This document shows, in pieces, positions 16,990-24,289 of a stretch of DNA of 64,000 nucleotides. The stretch lies in contig NCGJ01000003.1 of the NCBI GenBank assembly GCA_002281555.1, positions 124,001-188,000 on the forward strand, written 5' to 3'. The position numbers were made by a program, and so were the translations under genes. Every line of letters begins with the position of its first letter. The stretch's first letter is position 1. Source of the stretch: Hydrogenophilales bacterium 28-61-23 (GTDB taxonomy: Bacteria > Pseudomonadota > Gammaproteobacteria > Burkholderiales > Thiobacillaceae). A model generated the notes under the pieces. That model was not told where the DNA came from, did no database searches, and was given only the letters and a program-made list of their open reading frames with translations.

Positions 16990-17760
16990 ATGAAGGTATT
17001 TCTCAGTTGGTCCGGTCAGCGTAGCAAAGAAGTTGCCAATTTGCTTAGCGACTGGCTTTGCTGTGTGATTCAGGCTTCTCGGCCTTGGATTTCTACGAGA
17101 GACCTTGATAGAGGCTCACTCTGGTTCGGTGAAATCAATGATCAATTGAAAGATACAACGGTGGGCATTATTTGCCTTACGCAAGAAAATAAGACACGCC
17201 CGTGGATATTGTTTGAAGCTGGCGCTCTTGCGAAAGGTCTTTCCACATCGCGTGTCTGCACTTTGCTTGTCGATTTGGAGCCAAAAGATATTGAAGATCC
17301 ACTAGCTCAGTTCAATCACACGTTCCCCACTCGTGAAAGTGTGCTTGGGTTGGTTAAGACACTCAACGGCACTCTTGTAAGCAACAGCTTGGATAACAGA
17401 ATTCTTGAGCAAGTGTTTGCCACTTATTGGCCACAGTTCGAGAGCAGCTTCGCAGAGATTATTGCAACTACCGAAGCGCAGCCACCGTCAAAACCACGGC
17501 CAAAAGAAGACGTACTTGGAGAGATTCTGGAGAACACCAGAATGCTGAACTCAAGAATTCGTCGGCTTGAAAATGACGTGGAGCGGTCACGTTTGCGCGA
17601 AATGGATATGCCGATGAGCATGATGCACGAAGAAGCAATCACTATGGCAAAAGCAGGCATGCCGTTTGAGATGATTCTGGATAGGTTTGGTAATCGTCTT
17701 CCGAAGGGTTTGCTGAAAGATATTGTGTCGAACATTGAGCGTGGAAAGTCTAGCGAATGA
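16990..17760 (+). CDS. TIR-like domain protein in an integron cassette
   Basis: The start is placed at ATG 16990 because AGGAG lies 8 bp upstream; an upstream TTG at 16984 has too short a spacing. Residues 1-125 fit a TIR/TIR_2-like fold: beta-A KVFLSWSG, a box-2-like region SRPWISTRDLDRGSLWFGEI, beta-D VGIICLTQEN, and RPWILFEAGALAK, where the Glu is in the place of the NADase catalytic glutamate. A linker rich in Pro/Lys and a helical coiled segment follow (TRMLNSRIRRLENDVERSRL), then a C-terminal helical end (GMPFEMILDRFGNRLPKGLL). TIR proteins of this kind are often NAD-consuming immune effectors. Flanking attC sites mark it as a cassette. NADase activity and an anti-phage role are inference. 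Confidence 0.8.
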   Translation: MKVFLSWSGQRSKEVANLLSDWLCCVIQASRPWISTRDLDRGSLWFGEINDQLKDTTVGIICLTQENKTRPWILFEAGALAKGLSTSRVCTLLVDLEPKDIEDPLAQFNHTFPTRESVLGLVKTLNGTLVSNSLDNRILEQVFATYWPQFESSFAEIIATTEAQPPSKPRPKEDVLGEILENTRMLNSRIRRLENDVERSRLREMDMPMSMMHEEAITMAKAGMPFEMILDRFGNRLPKGLLKDIVSNIERGKSSE

Positions 17761-17882
17761 ATCTAACTCTGCATTCGAGCGGGACTGGCCGTATGCGTTC
17801 TCTTTACGGCCTGTGGATTTTTGAACTTCCGGGGCTCCGGTCACGTTTCGTGGCGGCCAGCCCCTCAATTTGAACGTTGAGG
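17761..17882 (+). repeat. attC-like integron recombination site 3
   Basis: ATCTAAC directly follows the TIR-gene stop. The 3' end GAACGTTGAGG (17872-17882) deviates from GTTRRRY in the last base. Inner arms GGGACTGGCC and GGCCAGCCCC pair, giving a 120-bp palindrome, long but within the known attC range. Confidence 0.62.
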
Positions 17883-18044
17883 CTGTAGAAAAACCCGATT
17901 TTTAAAAACAGCCACTGAAATGACAACAAATCGACCGCTCAAAATAGCCTGTATTCAACGATCTCGGGTCGGGGAAGGGGTAAGGCACCCTCGGAATCTG
18001 GTTAATTCGGTCCCTCAACGGGTTCTTCTACAGCGTCGTTAGGT
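17873..18044 (+). repeat. attC-like / paired repeat element 4
   Basis: Left arm AACGTTGAGGCTGTAGAAAA (17873-17892) is nearly the reverse complement of GGTTCTTCTACAGCGTCGTT (18021-18040), and the right end carries the attC-type core GTTAGGT (18038-18044). The right arm recurs at 19523-19548 with core GTTGGGC. The roughly 130 bp between the arms hold no gene. Confidence 0.5.
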
Positions 18045-18071
18045 ATCCACGCTTATGGGAAGCAGTGTCAA

Positions 18072-18992
18072 ATGAAAACAATATGGAGTTCACTGAGTTG
18101 TTTTGTCAGTGCACTCTTATTGTGCACATTCTCCATTGTGTTGGCCTCATGCGGAATGATGAAAAAGACCGAAGTGGCGTCCGCGCCTGCTTCTGTGGAA
18201 ATGCGAGCACCCGTTCCTATGGCTATGCCTTCACCTATGGCTATGCCTTCACCTATTGCTATGCCTGCGCCTATGGCTATGCCTGCACCTGTGGCTATGC
18301 CTGCACCTGTGGCTATGCCTGCACCTGTGGCTATGCCTGCACCTGTGGCTATACCTGCACCTGTGGCTATGCCTGCACCTGTGGCTATACCTGCACCTGT
18401 ACATGCAGCACCCTCGAAGTCAGCAGGCAAGGCAACGGCAGCTGGAGAGTATAAGTTTGAAAAAGTCAAAGCCGAGTTGGCTGCCACTCCAATAATTACA
18501 ACACCTGGACCACCAGGTGATTTGAGAGTTTGGATTGGTGATATTAATCATGAAGCGAACTTCCCTTCTGAGCTGAATAGTGCTTCAGCGATAATCTCCA
18601 CATCTGTTAAACCCAATACAGTATTAGTTATACCGAACGCACCTGCCTTTAATGTTGAACCACAGCGCAAATGCCAACAATTCGACCCGTCTGGTACAAC
18701 AGTTAATTTCCAGTTAACGCCAAAGTTTGAACGGAACGACACCTATCTAGTAGGAGCCAGTATAGAAATTTTTGGTAGTGATAATTGCCAGGGAGTTTCC
18801 AATCCTAAAGCAGCAAAAGACATTTATGTAAAAGTTGCGGTAAAAATACCTCCCGACAATATTTGGAAACTGTTGCGGGAAAACATTGAGAAGCTGTTGA
18901 CAGGCGTATTTACCATAATTGTTGGTTTTATACTTTTCATGGCGCGAAGACTTCTAAAGAAAGTTTTCGGTTTTGAGGATAAAAACGAATAA
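18072..18992 (+). CDS. Lipoprotein with PVAMPA hexapeptide repeats and C-terminal TM helix
   Basis: The signal peptide MKTIWSSLSCFVSALLLCTF... ends in a lipobox-like LASC, so Cys is probably lipidated. A proline-rich stretch of ten hexapeptides (consensus PVAMPA) follows, encoded by 18-bp tandem repeats, then a globular domain of about 150 residues (GDLRVWIGDINHEANFP onward) and a C-terminal membrane helix near 278-296 (LLTGVFTIIVGFILFMARR) with a basic tail. The middle domain (strands around FEKVKAELAAT and VKVAVKIPPDN) resembles the ligand-exposed domains of envelope stress or effector-associated proteins, but no family is recognised. The Pro-rich spacer may carry the domain across the periplasm. 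Composition is AT-rich and it lies inside the integron-like array. Start chosen at 18072; a shorter out-of-frame ORF reading through the repeat is an artefact. Confidence 0.75.
   Translation: MKTIWSSLSCFVSALLLCTFSIVLASCGMMKKTEVASAPASVEMRAPVPMAMPSPMAMPSPIAMPAPMAMPAPVAMPAPVAMPAPVAMPAPVAIPAPVAMPAPVAIPAPVHAAPSKSAGKATAAGEYKFEKVKAELAATPIITTPGPPGDLRVWIGDINHEANFPSELNSASAIISTSVKPNTVLVIPNAPAFNVEPQRKCQQFDPSGTTVNFQLTPKFERNDTYLVGASIEIFGSDNCQGVSNPKAAKDIYVKVAVKIPPDNIWKLLRENIEKLLTGVFTIIVGFILFMARRLLKKVFGFEDKNE
18216..18395 (+). repeat. Ten tandem 18-bp repeats inside lipoprotein gene
   Basis: Units read CCTGTGGCTATGCCTGCA with few substitutions and encode Pro-Val/Met-Ala-Met-Pro-Ala/Ser. The central units are identical, indicating recent slippage. 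Because 18 is a multiple of 3, copy-number change keeps the frame. Confidence 0.92.
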
Positions 18993-19191
18993 CAAAGGGC
19001 TCAAATCTTGCAATCGCGCTTACAACCTCTCCTGAGAAACACCCTCCAAGTAATTGATTCAAAATGAGTCATTCAAGCGGGTTGTTCGTTGGACACGAAT
19101 TTCATACCGAGTTTTTCGGCGCGAACGGACAAGTTGTGCAAGACCCGCTGGCGATATCTTTCCTCGAAACATTCCTGGCCTTGGTCGGTGT

Positions 19192-19522
19192 ATTCCGCAA
19201 CCCAACTTCACCACCCTGGCCGCCTTCGTCTCCGAACTGGGCGACCTGGCCGCCAAGTTGTTTGCCCAGGTGCTGACGGTGTGCGACCGGCAAGGCCTGA
19301 TCGGCCGTGAAATGTTCGCCATCGACGGCGTCAAACTGCCTTCCAACGCCAGCAAGGCCAAGTCCGGCACTCGCGCCGATTACCAGCGTCAGGCCGAGAA
19401 GATGGAGACGGCGGCGAAGGCGTCTGGCTACACCGGGGTGGCGGCGGTGGATGCAAAGATGCAGAACGTCGTCGACGCGCAAGTCCATGGCACCGGCAGC
19501 GGGAGATTGGCCGGTGCGGAAT
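19192..19522 (+). pseudogene. IS1182-family transposase remnant, internally deleted
   Basis: The readable stretch begins around PQPNFTTLAAFVSELGDL and includes DRQGLIGREMFAIDGVKLPS and KAKSGTRADYQRQAEKMETA, the N-terminal core of IS1182-type transposases. It then jumps directly to SGYTGVAAVDAKMQNVVDAQ, which in intact members lies many residues later, so an internal segment is missing. The upstream part is out of frame and the C-terminal catalytic region is absent. No terminal inverted repeats were found. The fragment sits between the lipoprotein gene and an attC-like end. It is a decayed insertion and encodes no working enzyme. Confidence 0.75.
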
Positions 19523-19548
19523 GGGGTTTTTCTACAGCGTCGTTGGGC
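19523..19548 (+). repeat. attC-type 3' end repeat
   Basis: GGGGTTTTTCTACAGCGTCG followed by TTGGGC repeats the right arm of element 4 and ends in GTTGGGC, a perfect GTTRRRY core. It could mark the end of a cassette holding the lipoprotein gene and IS relic, and the start of the toxin-antitoxin cassette. Confidence 0.5.
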
Positions 19549-19582
19549 ATTGACAGGCATCTGACAGCGCTCGCACAGCCAC

Positions 19583-19610
19583 TTGACTGGCGTACGTAAT
19601 GACGTACCAT
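19583..19610 (+). promoter_or_regulatory. Promoter and palindromic operator of yefM-yoeB
   Basis: TTGACT (19583-19588) and TACCAT (19605-19610) form a sigma-70-type promoter with 16-bp spacing. The palindrome GTACGT-AATG-ACGTAC (19592-19607) fills the spacer and is a plausible autoregulatory operator; YefM operators are known to carry short TGTACA-like palindromes. Confidence 0.5.
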
Positions 19611-19635
19611 TTTGGCTTCTTTGAAGGAACCCGAA

Positions 19636-19878
19636 ATGAACACACTTACCGCCAGTGAAGCTCGCGCAAATCTGTACCGGCTCATTGATCAAACAGTCGA
19701 GTCTCATGAGCCAATCATCATTTCCGGAAAACGCAACAGTGCCGTGCTGCTATCGGCTGAAGATTGGAACGCGATTCAAGAAACCCTATACCTGCTGGCC
19801 GTGCCTGGCATGCGCGAGTCTATCAAGGCCGGTATGGCTGAGCCTCTCGCAAAAAGCTCGAAGGCGCTTAAGTGGTGA
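19636..19878 (+). CDS. yefM: Type II antitoxin, YefM/Phd family
   Basis: The 80-residue antitoxin starts MNTLTASEARANLYRLIDQT and has the Phd/YefM N-terminal DNA-binding fold, with VESHEPIIISGKRNSAVLLSAEDW as the signature and a C-terminal, presumably disordered toxin-neutralising tail (ESIKAGMAEPLAKSSKALKW). The ATG at 19636 is preferred because GAAGGAA precedes it; an in-frame TTG at 19612 is not supported. It binds the YoeB ribonuclease and represses its own operon, probably at the palindrome upstream. The toxin start overlaps its end by a few bases, giving coupled translation. It lies at the right flank of the integron-like array, a location where toxin-antitoxin cassettes often stabilise the array. 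Confidence 0.9.
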   Translation: MNTLTASEARANLYRLIDQTVESHEPIIISGKRNSAVLLSAEDWNAIQETLYLLAVPGMRESIKAGMAEPLAKSSKALKW

Positions 19879-20138
19879 GTTGGGAAGTTGTTTATGCCAA
19901 GCAAGCAATGAAGGACGCAAAGAAGCTTGCTGCAAGTGGCCTTAAACCAAAGGCACAAGAACTGCTCGCGGTTCTTGCCAACGACCCATTTCAAAATCCG
20001 CCCCCCTTCGAGAAGTTGGTCGGTGATCTTGCCGGCGCATACTCTCGCCGCATCAATATTCAGCACCGCATTGTGTACGAGGTCTTTACCAAAGAAAAAA
20101 CGGTTCGTGTCCTACGTATGTGGACACACTATGAGTGA
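19872..20138 (+). CDS. yoeB: Type II toxin YoeB (ribosome-dependent mRNA interferase)
   Basis: The 88-residue toxin has the RelE/YoeB fold. Catalytic positions known from E. coli YoeB can be assigned: Glu47 in PPPFEKLVGDL, Arg66 in SRRINIQHRIVYEV, and the terminal His86-Tyr87 in MWTHYE. Translation starts at GTG 19872 or GTG 19875, both overlapping the antitoxin stop; the second would bring residue numbers in line with E. coli YoeB, the first has a better spaced GAAGG box. The toxin cuts mRNA at the ribosomal A site when YefM is degraded. It appears intact. Its cassette character is suggested by the attC-type end upstream, but no attC is recognisable immediately after the gene. Confidence 0.92.
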   Translation: MVSWEVVYAKQAMKDAKKLAASGLKPKAQELLAVLANDPFQNPPPFEKLVGDLAGAYSRRINIQHRIVYEVFTKEKTVRVLRMWTHYE

Positions 20139-20197
20139 GCAGGCGCGCTTGCAAGCGCAATCGGCGCTTGCGCAATGAGGCTGGCCGTCCGCCGGCC

Positions 20198-20213
20198 GGG
20201 TCGCTCCAGACCC
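20198..20213 (+). promoter_or_regulatory. Putative activator binding site E (GGG-N8-GACCC), distal site of promoter P3
   Basis: GGGTCGCTCCAGACCC followed by ACCCC. Its centre is 43 bp upstream of site D, repeating exactly the A-B spacing at promoter P1. Confidence 0.65.
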
Positions 20214-20240
20214 ACCCCGGGCCCCGAACCGCAGCCGCAT

Positions 20241-20256
20241 GGGTTCGAGTTGACCC
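20241..20256 (+). promoter_or_regulatory. Putative activator binding site D (GGG-N8-GACCC), proximal site of promoter P3
   Basis: GGGTTCGAGTTGACCC followed by ACCC. Its centre is 74 bp upstream of the -24 GG of promoter P3, the same distance as at P2. Confidence 0.68.
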
Positions 20257-20320
20257 ACCCGGCAAAGCCTTGAACGCGGCAAACCGCTGAAAACAAAGGC
20301 GCCGCCCGCCAGCCGGCATG

Positions 20321-20336
20321 TGGCACGTTGTTTGCG
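20321..20336 (+). promoter_or_regulatory. Sigma-54 (-24/-12) promoter P3
   Basis: TGGCACGTTGTTTGCG is a near-ideal -24/-12 element (TGGCACG-N4-TTGC). Transcription should begin near 20347. This leaves a 394-nt leader to the patatin start at 20741, part of which may encode a 60-residue peptide (20471-20653). Confidence 0.85.
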
Positions 20337-20470
20337 TTTGGATAGGCAGGACGCCGCGCGGCAATCTGGTCGCCTACCCGAGCGCGGTTGTCCTCGCCCG
20401 CGACCTGGAAATCCGCTTGTTGCCGAATCCAAAACATGCGGAAGCGACGTTCGCCGAAACGGAGCCAGCC

Positions 20471-20653
20471 ATGCCGACGCCGGATGCACCGCAAGCCAGG
20501 CCTGAAAGCCAGCCGAATGAAGCATGCAACAGCCTTCATTTCGACGGCGCGAAGATCGTCGGCTTCATCAACCGCCTGCTGCCCCGCTCGCCCAATCCGG
20601 ATCCCGGCCTGGACTGGCGGGCCGGACCTGGCCCAGAAATACAGACGCCTTAA
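20471..20653 (+). CDS. Possible small protein (60 aa) in the P3 leader
   Basis: It starts MPTPDAPQARPESQPNEACN and continues with LHFDGAKIVGFINRLLPRSP and a Pro/Gly-rich tail. A GGAG box lies just upstream of the ATG. The ORF begins about 120 nt after the predicted sigma-54 transcription start and ends 87 bp before the patatin start. The central FDGAKIVGFINRLLP could be an amphipathic helix. It is Pro-rich and has no recognisable family. A real gene would explain the unusually long leader; otherwise this is an untranslated region. Confidence 0.4.
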   Translation: MPTPDAPQARPESQPNEACNSLHFDGAKIVGFINRLLPRSPNPDPGLDWRAGPGPEIQTP

Positions 20654-20740
20654 TTGCCACCACGCTGCCACCACGCCGCCGCGCCCGCACGGAATGGAAT
20701 TCAAGGCGATCAAGTCGATGCACCGACCGGAGGGACGAAC

Positions 20741-23464
20741 ATGACAACGAACAAGACAGCGCTGTTGAGCGAGCAGGCCATGCTCATCGAAGAGACGGCG
20801 CACGTGCGCTCGCTGCGCGGCGGCGACGAGGGTTTCATCGGCCTCAGCCTCTCGGGCGGCGGCATCCGCAGCGCCACGTTCAATCTGGGCATACTCCAGT
20901 CGCTGGCGCATCAGGACATGCTGAAGCAGTTCGATTACCTGTCCACCGTATCCGGTGGCGGCTACATCGGTGCCTGGCTGTCGGCGCTGATCTATCGCTC
21001 GCCCGACGGCCTGGCCGGCGCCCAGGAGGTACTGCATCCGAAACGACGAACCGGCGAGGAAGCGCCGCCGCTGCGCTTTCTGCGCCGTTACAGCAACTAC
21101 CTGACACCGAAGATGGGGCTGTCCGGCGACACCCTGGCGGCAATCGCGACCTATCTGCGCAACTTCGGCCTCAATCTGATTCCCCTCATCGCCCTGGGTG
21201 CGGCATTCGTCCTGGCCATGTACCTGCTCGCGCAAGCCGCTTCGGCGCTGGATATTCATGTCGCCGACATGAGCCCGCTCTGGCCGGCGCTGGCGCTGAT
21301 CGTGCTGGCGGTGTGGAGCGCGGCGGCGGGGCTCGCCACCACGTCCGCAAATACTCACCAGACCTGGGCGGCGCGGCCATGGTGGGCCTGGGCGGTGCTG
21401 ATTCCCGCCGGCTGCGCCGGCATCCTGATCGCGCTCGCGATGATGCGCGGCGAACTGGCCGGCATGGGCATCGTGGCATGGATGCTGGCCGGCGCCTTGG
21501 CCTATGGCTTCGCCTGGGCGGGCGGTTATCTGATCTGGCAATGGCGGCGCGACCTGAAGGATACCGACCCCGGCCGCCGCGCCGACAGGGTATGGCTGCG
21601 CCTGATGACGCTGCTCGCGGGCGCGGTTGCCGGCTGGCTGCTGAGCAACGTCGATACGGCGCTGCAAGCGCTGCCAGGTTCCGCCGACGACGGCCTGGAG
21701 CAGGCCTGGTGGACGCTGGCCCTGGGCTCGCCGCTGGTGATGCTCAGCTTCGCCAGCGTGGTTGCGCTGCACATCGGCCTGTTGCGCCGCATCCTTTCGC
21801 ACGAGGCGCGGGAATGGTGGAGCCGCATCGGCGGCCTGTTTCTGGCCGCGGCTGCCGCCTGGATCGTCGCCTTCGCGCTCGCCGGCCTGGCACCGGTCGC
21901 CGCGATCTGGGCGCATGGCTGGACGGTGCAAGCGGGCGGCATCTGGGCGCTGCTCACCGGGCTTGGGGTTTGGCTGGCCAAGAGTCCGTTCAGCGGCGGC
22001 GACAAGAGTTCGCGTTGGGTCGAAATCGCGGTCCACGCCACGCCTTACCTGTTCCTGATCGGTTTCGCCGTCGGGCTGTCGGCGCTGGTGTACTTCGTGT
22101 TCGCGCAGCATTTTTGCGCCTTCTGCTCCAGCGTGGCGCCAATCGAACTCCAGACCTTCAGCAGCGCCTGCCCGGTCTGCGCCGAAACGAAAACCGTGGC
22201 GCGTGATTTCATGTGCATCGCCCAGGATGTATTCGCCAACATGGCGCAGTTCGAAACAGGGGATCTGCTGCTCGCCCTGGCCGCTTGCCTGGGCGTCTTC
22301 CTGCTCGCCGGCTGGCGCATCGATATCAATCTGTTTTCGCTGCACCATTTCTACCGCAACCGGCTGGTCAGGGCGTACCTGGGCGCATCGAACTCCCCGA
22401 ATCGAAGCAGCCACCCGTTCACCGGTTTTTCCCCGGACGACGACCTGCGCCTGTGCTGTTTGAGCCAGCAACGCCCGTTCCACATCGTCAACGCCGCGCT
22501 CAATCTGTCCGGCGGCGATGAACTCGCCTGGCAGACCCGGCGCGCCGCCTCGTTCACCTTCACCCCGCTGCACTGCGGCTTCGAATACCGTGCCACGCGT
22601 ACCAAGGACGGGATCGAACAGGGCCAGAGTCGCTTGGGCGGCTATCGTCCGACCCCTCTTTATCAAAGCCAATGGGGCACCTATCTGGGCAGCGCGATGA
22701 GTATTTCCGGCGCAGCGGCCAGCCCTTTGTCCGGCTACCACACCACGCCCGCGCTGGCGGCGCTGATGACGGTGTTCAACGTGCGCCTGGGGCAATGGAT
22801 GGGCAACCCGGCCGACCCGGACACCTGGAAATATTCGGCGCCGGATTTCGGCGGCCGCTATCTGCTCAAGGAGCTCACCGCCAGCGCGAACGCCAGCGCC
22901 AAATTCCTTTATCTGTCCGATGGCGGGCATTTCGAGAACCTGGGCATCTATGAACTGGCGCGCCGGCACTGCCGACTGATCGTGGCGGTGGATGCCGGCT
23001 GCGATCCCGGCTATGCCTTCGACGATCTCGCCAACGCCATACGCAAGTGCAATATCGATCTCGGCGCCGATATCCGCATCAATGTCGACGCGCTGCGGCC
23101 CCGGGACGGCTTCAAGCATACCGCCGCCCATCACGCCGCCGGCGTCATCGACTATGCCGACGGCAGCGAAGGCGTGCTGCTCTACATCAAGGCATCGCTG
23201 ACCGGCGGAGAAGCGCCGGACATCCTCAACTACGCCGCCAACCACAAGACCTTCCCGCACGACACCACGGCCGACCAGTGCTTCGACGAGGATCAGTTCG
23301 AGAGTTACCGCAAATTGGGCAAGCACATCGGCGACGAACTTTTCGACGCCATACGCGGCGGCGCCGAATCGGTTCATGGCGTTTTCGACGCCACCGCGTT
23401 CTACCTGCAGGTGGCGACGATGGCGACCACGCCGCCTGAAAACACGACGCCCGATCCGGCTTGA
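20741..23464 (+). CDS. Membrane-embedded patatin-like phospholipase (907 aa, TM block inside the catalytic fold)
   Basis: The patatin N-terminal half is at 33-85: GLSLSGGGIRSATFNLGILQ (oxyanion loop) and STVSGGGYIGAWL with nucleophile Ser71. The second catalytic residue, Asp727 in LYLSDGGHFENLGIYELARR, comes more than 650 residues later. In between lie about ten hydrophobic helices (first FGLNLIPLIALGAAFVLAMY near 130, last LLLALAACLGVFLLAGW near 510) and a Cys-containing loop. An even helix number would put both catalytic halves on the cytoplasmic side. The start at 20741 is fixed by the GGAGGGA box; an in-frame start at 20654 is less likely. The gene is controlled by promoter P3 with tandem activator sites, linking it to the protease and patatin behind P2. 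It ends 12 bp before the convergent HlyD gene. Confidence 0.85.
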   Translation: MTTNKTALLSEQAMLIEETAHVRSLRGGDEGFIGLSLSGGGIRSATFNLGILQSLAHQDMLKQFDYLSTVSGGGYIGAWLSALIYRSPDGLAGAQEVLHPKRRTGEEAPPLRFLRRYSNYLTPKMGLSGDTLAAIATYLRNFGLNLIPLIALGAAFVLAMYLLAQAASALDIHVADMSPLWPALALIVLAVWSAAAGLATTSANTHQTWAARPWWAWAVLIPAGCAGILIALAMMRGELAGMGIVAWMLAGALAYGFAWAGGYLIWQWRRDLKDTDPGRRADRVWLRLMTLLAGAVAGWLLSNVDTALQALPGSADDGLEQAWWTLALGSPLVMLSFASVVALHIGLLRRILSHEAREWWSRIGGLFLAAAAAWIVAFALAGLAPVAAIWAHGWTVQAGGIWALLTGLGVWLAKSPFSGGDKSSRWVEIAVHATPYLFLIGFAVGLSALVYFVFAQHFCAFCSSVAPIELQTFSSACPVCAETKTVARDFMCIAQDVFANMAQFETGDLLLALAACLGVFLLAGWRIDINLFSLHHFYRNRLVRAYLGASNSPNRSSHPFTGFSPDDDLRLCCLSQQRPFHIVNAALNLSGGDELAWQTRRAASFTFTPLHCGFEYRATRTKDGIEQGQSRLGGYRPTPLYQSQWGTYLGSAMSISGAAASPLSGYHTTPALAALMTVFNVRLGQWMGNPADPDTWKYSAPDFGGRYLLKELTASANASAKFLYLSDGGHFENLGIYELARRHCRLIVAVDAGCDPGYAFDDLANAIRKCNIDLGADIRINVDALRPRDGFKHTAAHHAAGVIDYADGSEGVLLYIKASLTGGEAPDILNYAANHKTFPHDTTADQCFDEDQFESYRKLGKHIGDELFDAIRGGAESVHGVFDATAFYLQVATMATTPPENTTPDPA

Positions 23465-23476
23465 TCCGGCGCGCGG

Positions 23477-24289
23477 CTACAGGAAGCGCACCCGGCACTT
23501 CACCCCGGCCGGAATGTTGCCGCCGGGATTGGGCAGATCGAGCCGCACGCCGAAAGTGCCGCTGGCGGAATCGACCACCTTGTCGACGACTTTGACGCTG
23601 GCCTTGTAGCTGCCTTTGGTCGGGGCTTCGGCGATCACCTCAGCGCGCGCGCCCGCCTTGACGCTGCCGTAAAGGCTGACCGGCAACACGACTTCGACCC
23701 GCAGCGGGTGGATTTGCGCCATTTTCAGAATCGCGCGCGCGCCTTCGCCGGTTTGCGCCAGTTCGCCCGGGTGTTGCATCAGCTCGGTGACGACGCCGTT
23801 GAACGGACTGGTCAAGGTGCGCTGGCGCAGCAGTTCTTCCAGCCGCTTGGTTTCCAGCGCGGACAGTTCGCGGTTGTCTTTCGCTTCGATCAGATCGGCT
23901 TCGGCGACGCGCATTTCGGCATAGGCGTCGTCGCGATCCTGCGCGGAGAGGAAGTTCTGCTGGTGCAGTTCGTCGCGTCGGCGATGTTTGTCGCGCGCGT
24001 AATGCAGACGCGCCTCGGACGATTTGACCTGGCCTTCCATGATCGCCCGGTAGCGCGCCGAGGCCAGCGCGGCCTGTTCGACGCCGGAATCGAGCCTGAC
24101 CAGCGCCTGGCCTTTCTTGACCAGACTGCCGCGTTCGACGTGGATGGCTTCGATCAACGCCTCGACCGGGCTGCGCACTTCGATCTTCTGGTACGGCTCG
24201 ATCAGGCATTGATATTCGGCCGGCGGCGCGGCATGGGCACCCGTGGCGAAGGCAATACAGGCAAGGAGAACGGTGGGTTTCATGGTCAT
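23477..24289 (-). CDS. Periplasmic adaptor (HlyD/RND membrane-fusion-protein family)
   Basis: The 270-residue protein has a signal peptide (MTMKPTVLLACIAFATGAHA). It shows the adaptor order of half lipoyl domain (RSPVEALIEAIHVERGSLVKKGQALVRL), a coiled-coil hairpin (about 70-150), the second half lipoyl domain (LTSPFNGVVTELMQHPGELAQ) and a beta-barrel near the end (VEVVLPVSLYGSVKAGARAE). It lacks an N-terminal membrane anchor, unlike classical HlyD. It is the last gene of the export operon; its start overlaps the SecA-like stop as ATGA. Adaptors of this kind bridge an inner-membrane pump and an outer-membrane channel. Here it probably serves the export route for the giant protein encoded upstream, an inference from the operon. 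Confidence 0.85.
   Translation of the reverse strand: MTMKPTVLLACIAFATGAHAAPPAEYQCLIEPYQKIEVRSPVEALIEAIHVERGSLVKKGQALVRLDSGVEQAALASARYRAIMEGQVKSSEARLHYARDKHRRRDELHQQNFLSAQDRDDAYAEMRVAEADLIEAKDNRELSALETKRLEELLRQRTLTSPFNGVVTELMQHPGELAQTGEGARAILKMAQIHPLRVEVVLPVSLYGSVKAGARAEVIAEAPTKGSYKASVKVVDKVVDSASGTFGVRLDLPNPGGNIPAGVKCRVRFL

Noticed and set aside
18216-18395. Tandem repeats considered as a CRISPR array
   Set aside because: The 18-bp units are directly adjacent without spacers and lie in frame in a coding gene.
20129-23377. Minus-strand ORF of 1,082 codons opposite the membrane patatin
   Set aside because: It is low-complexity Arg/Gly/Ala sequence without motifs, while the plus strand has patatin motifs, a ribosome binding site and a sigma-54 promoter.
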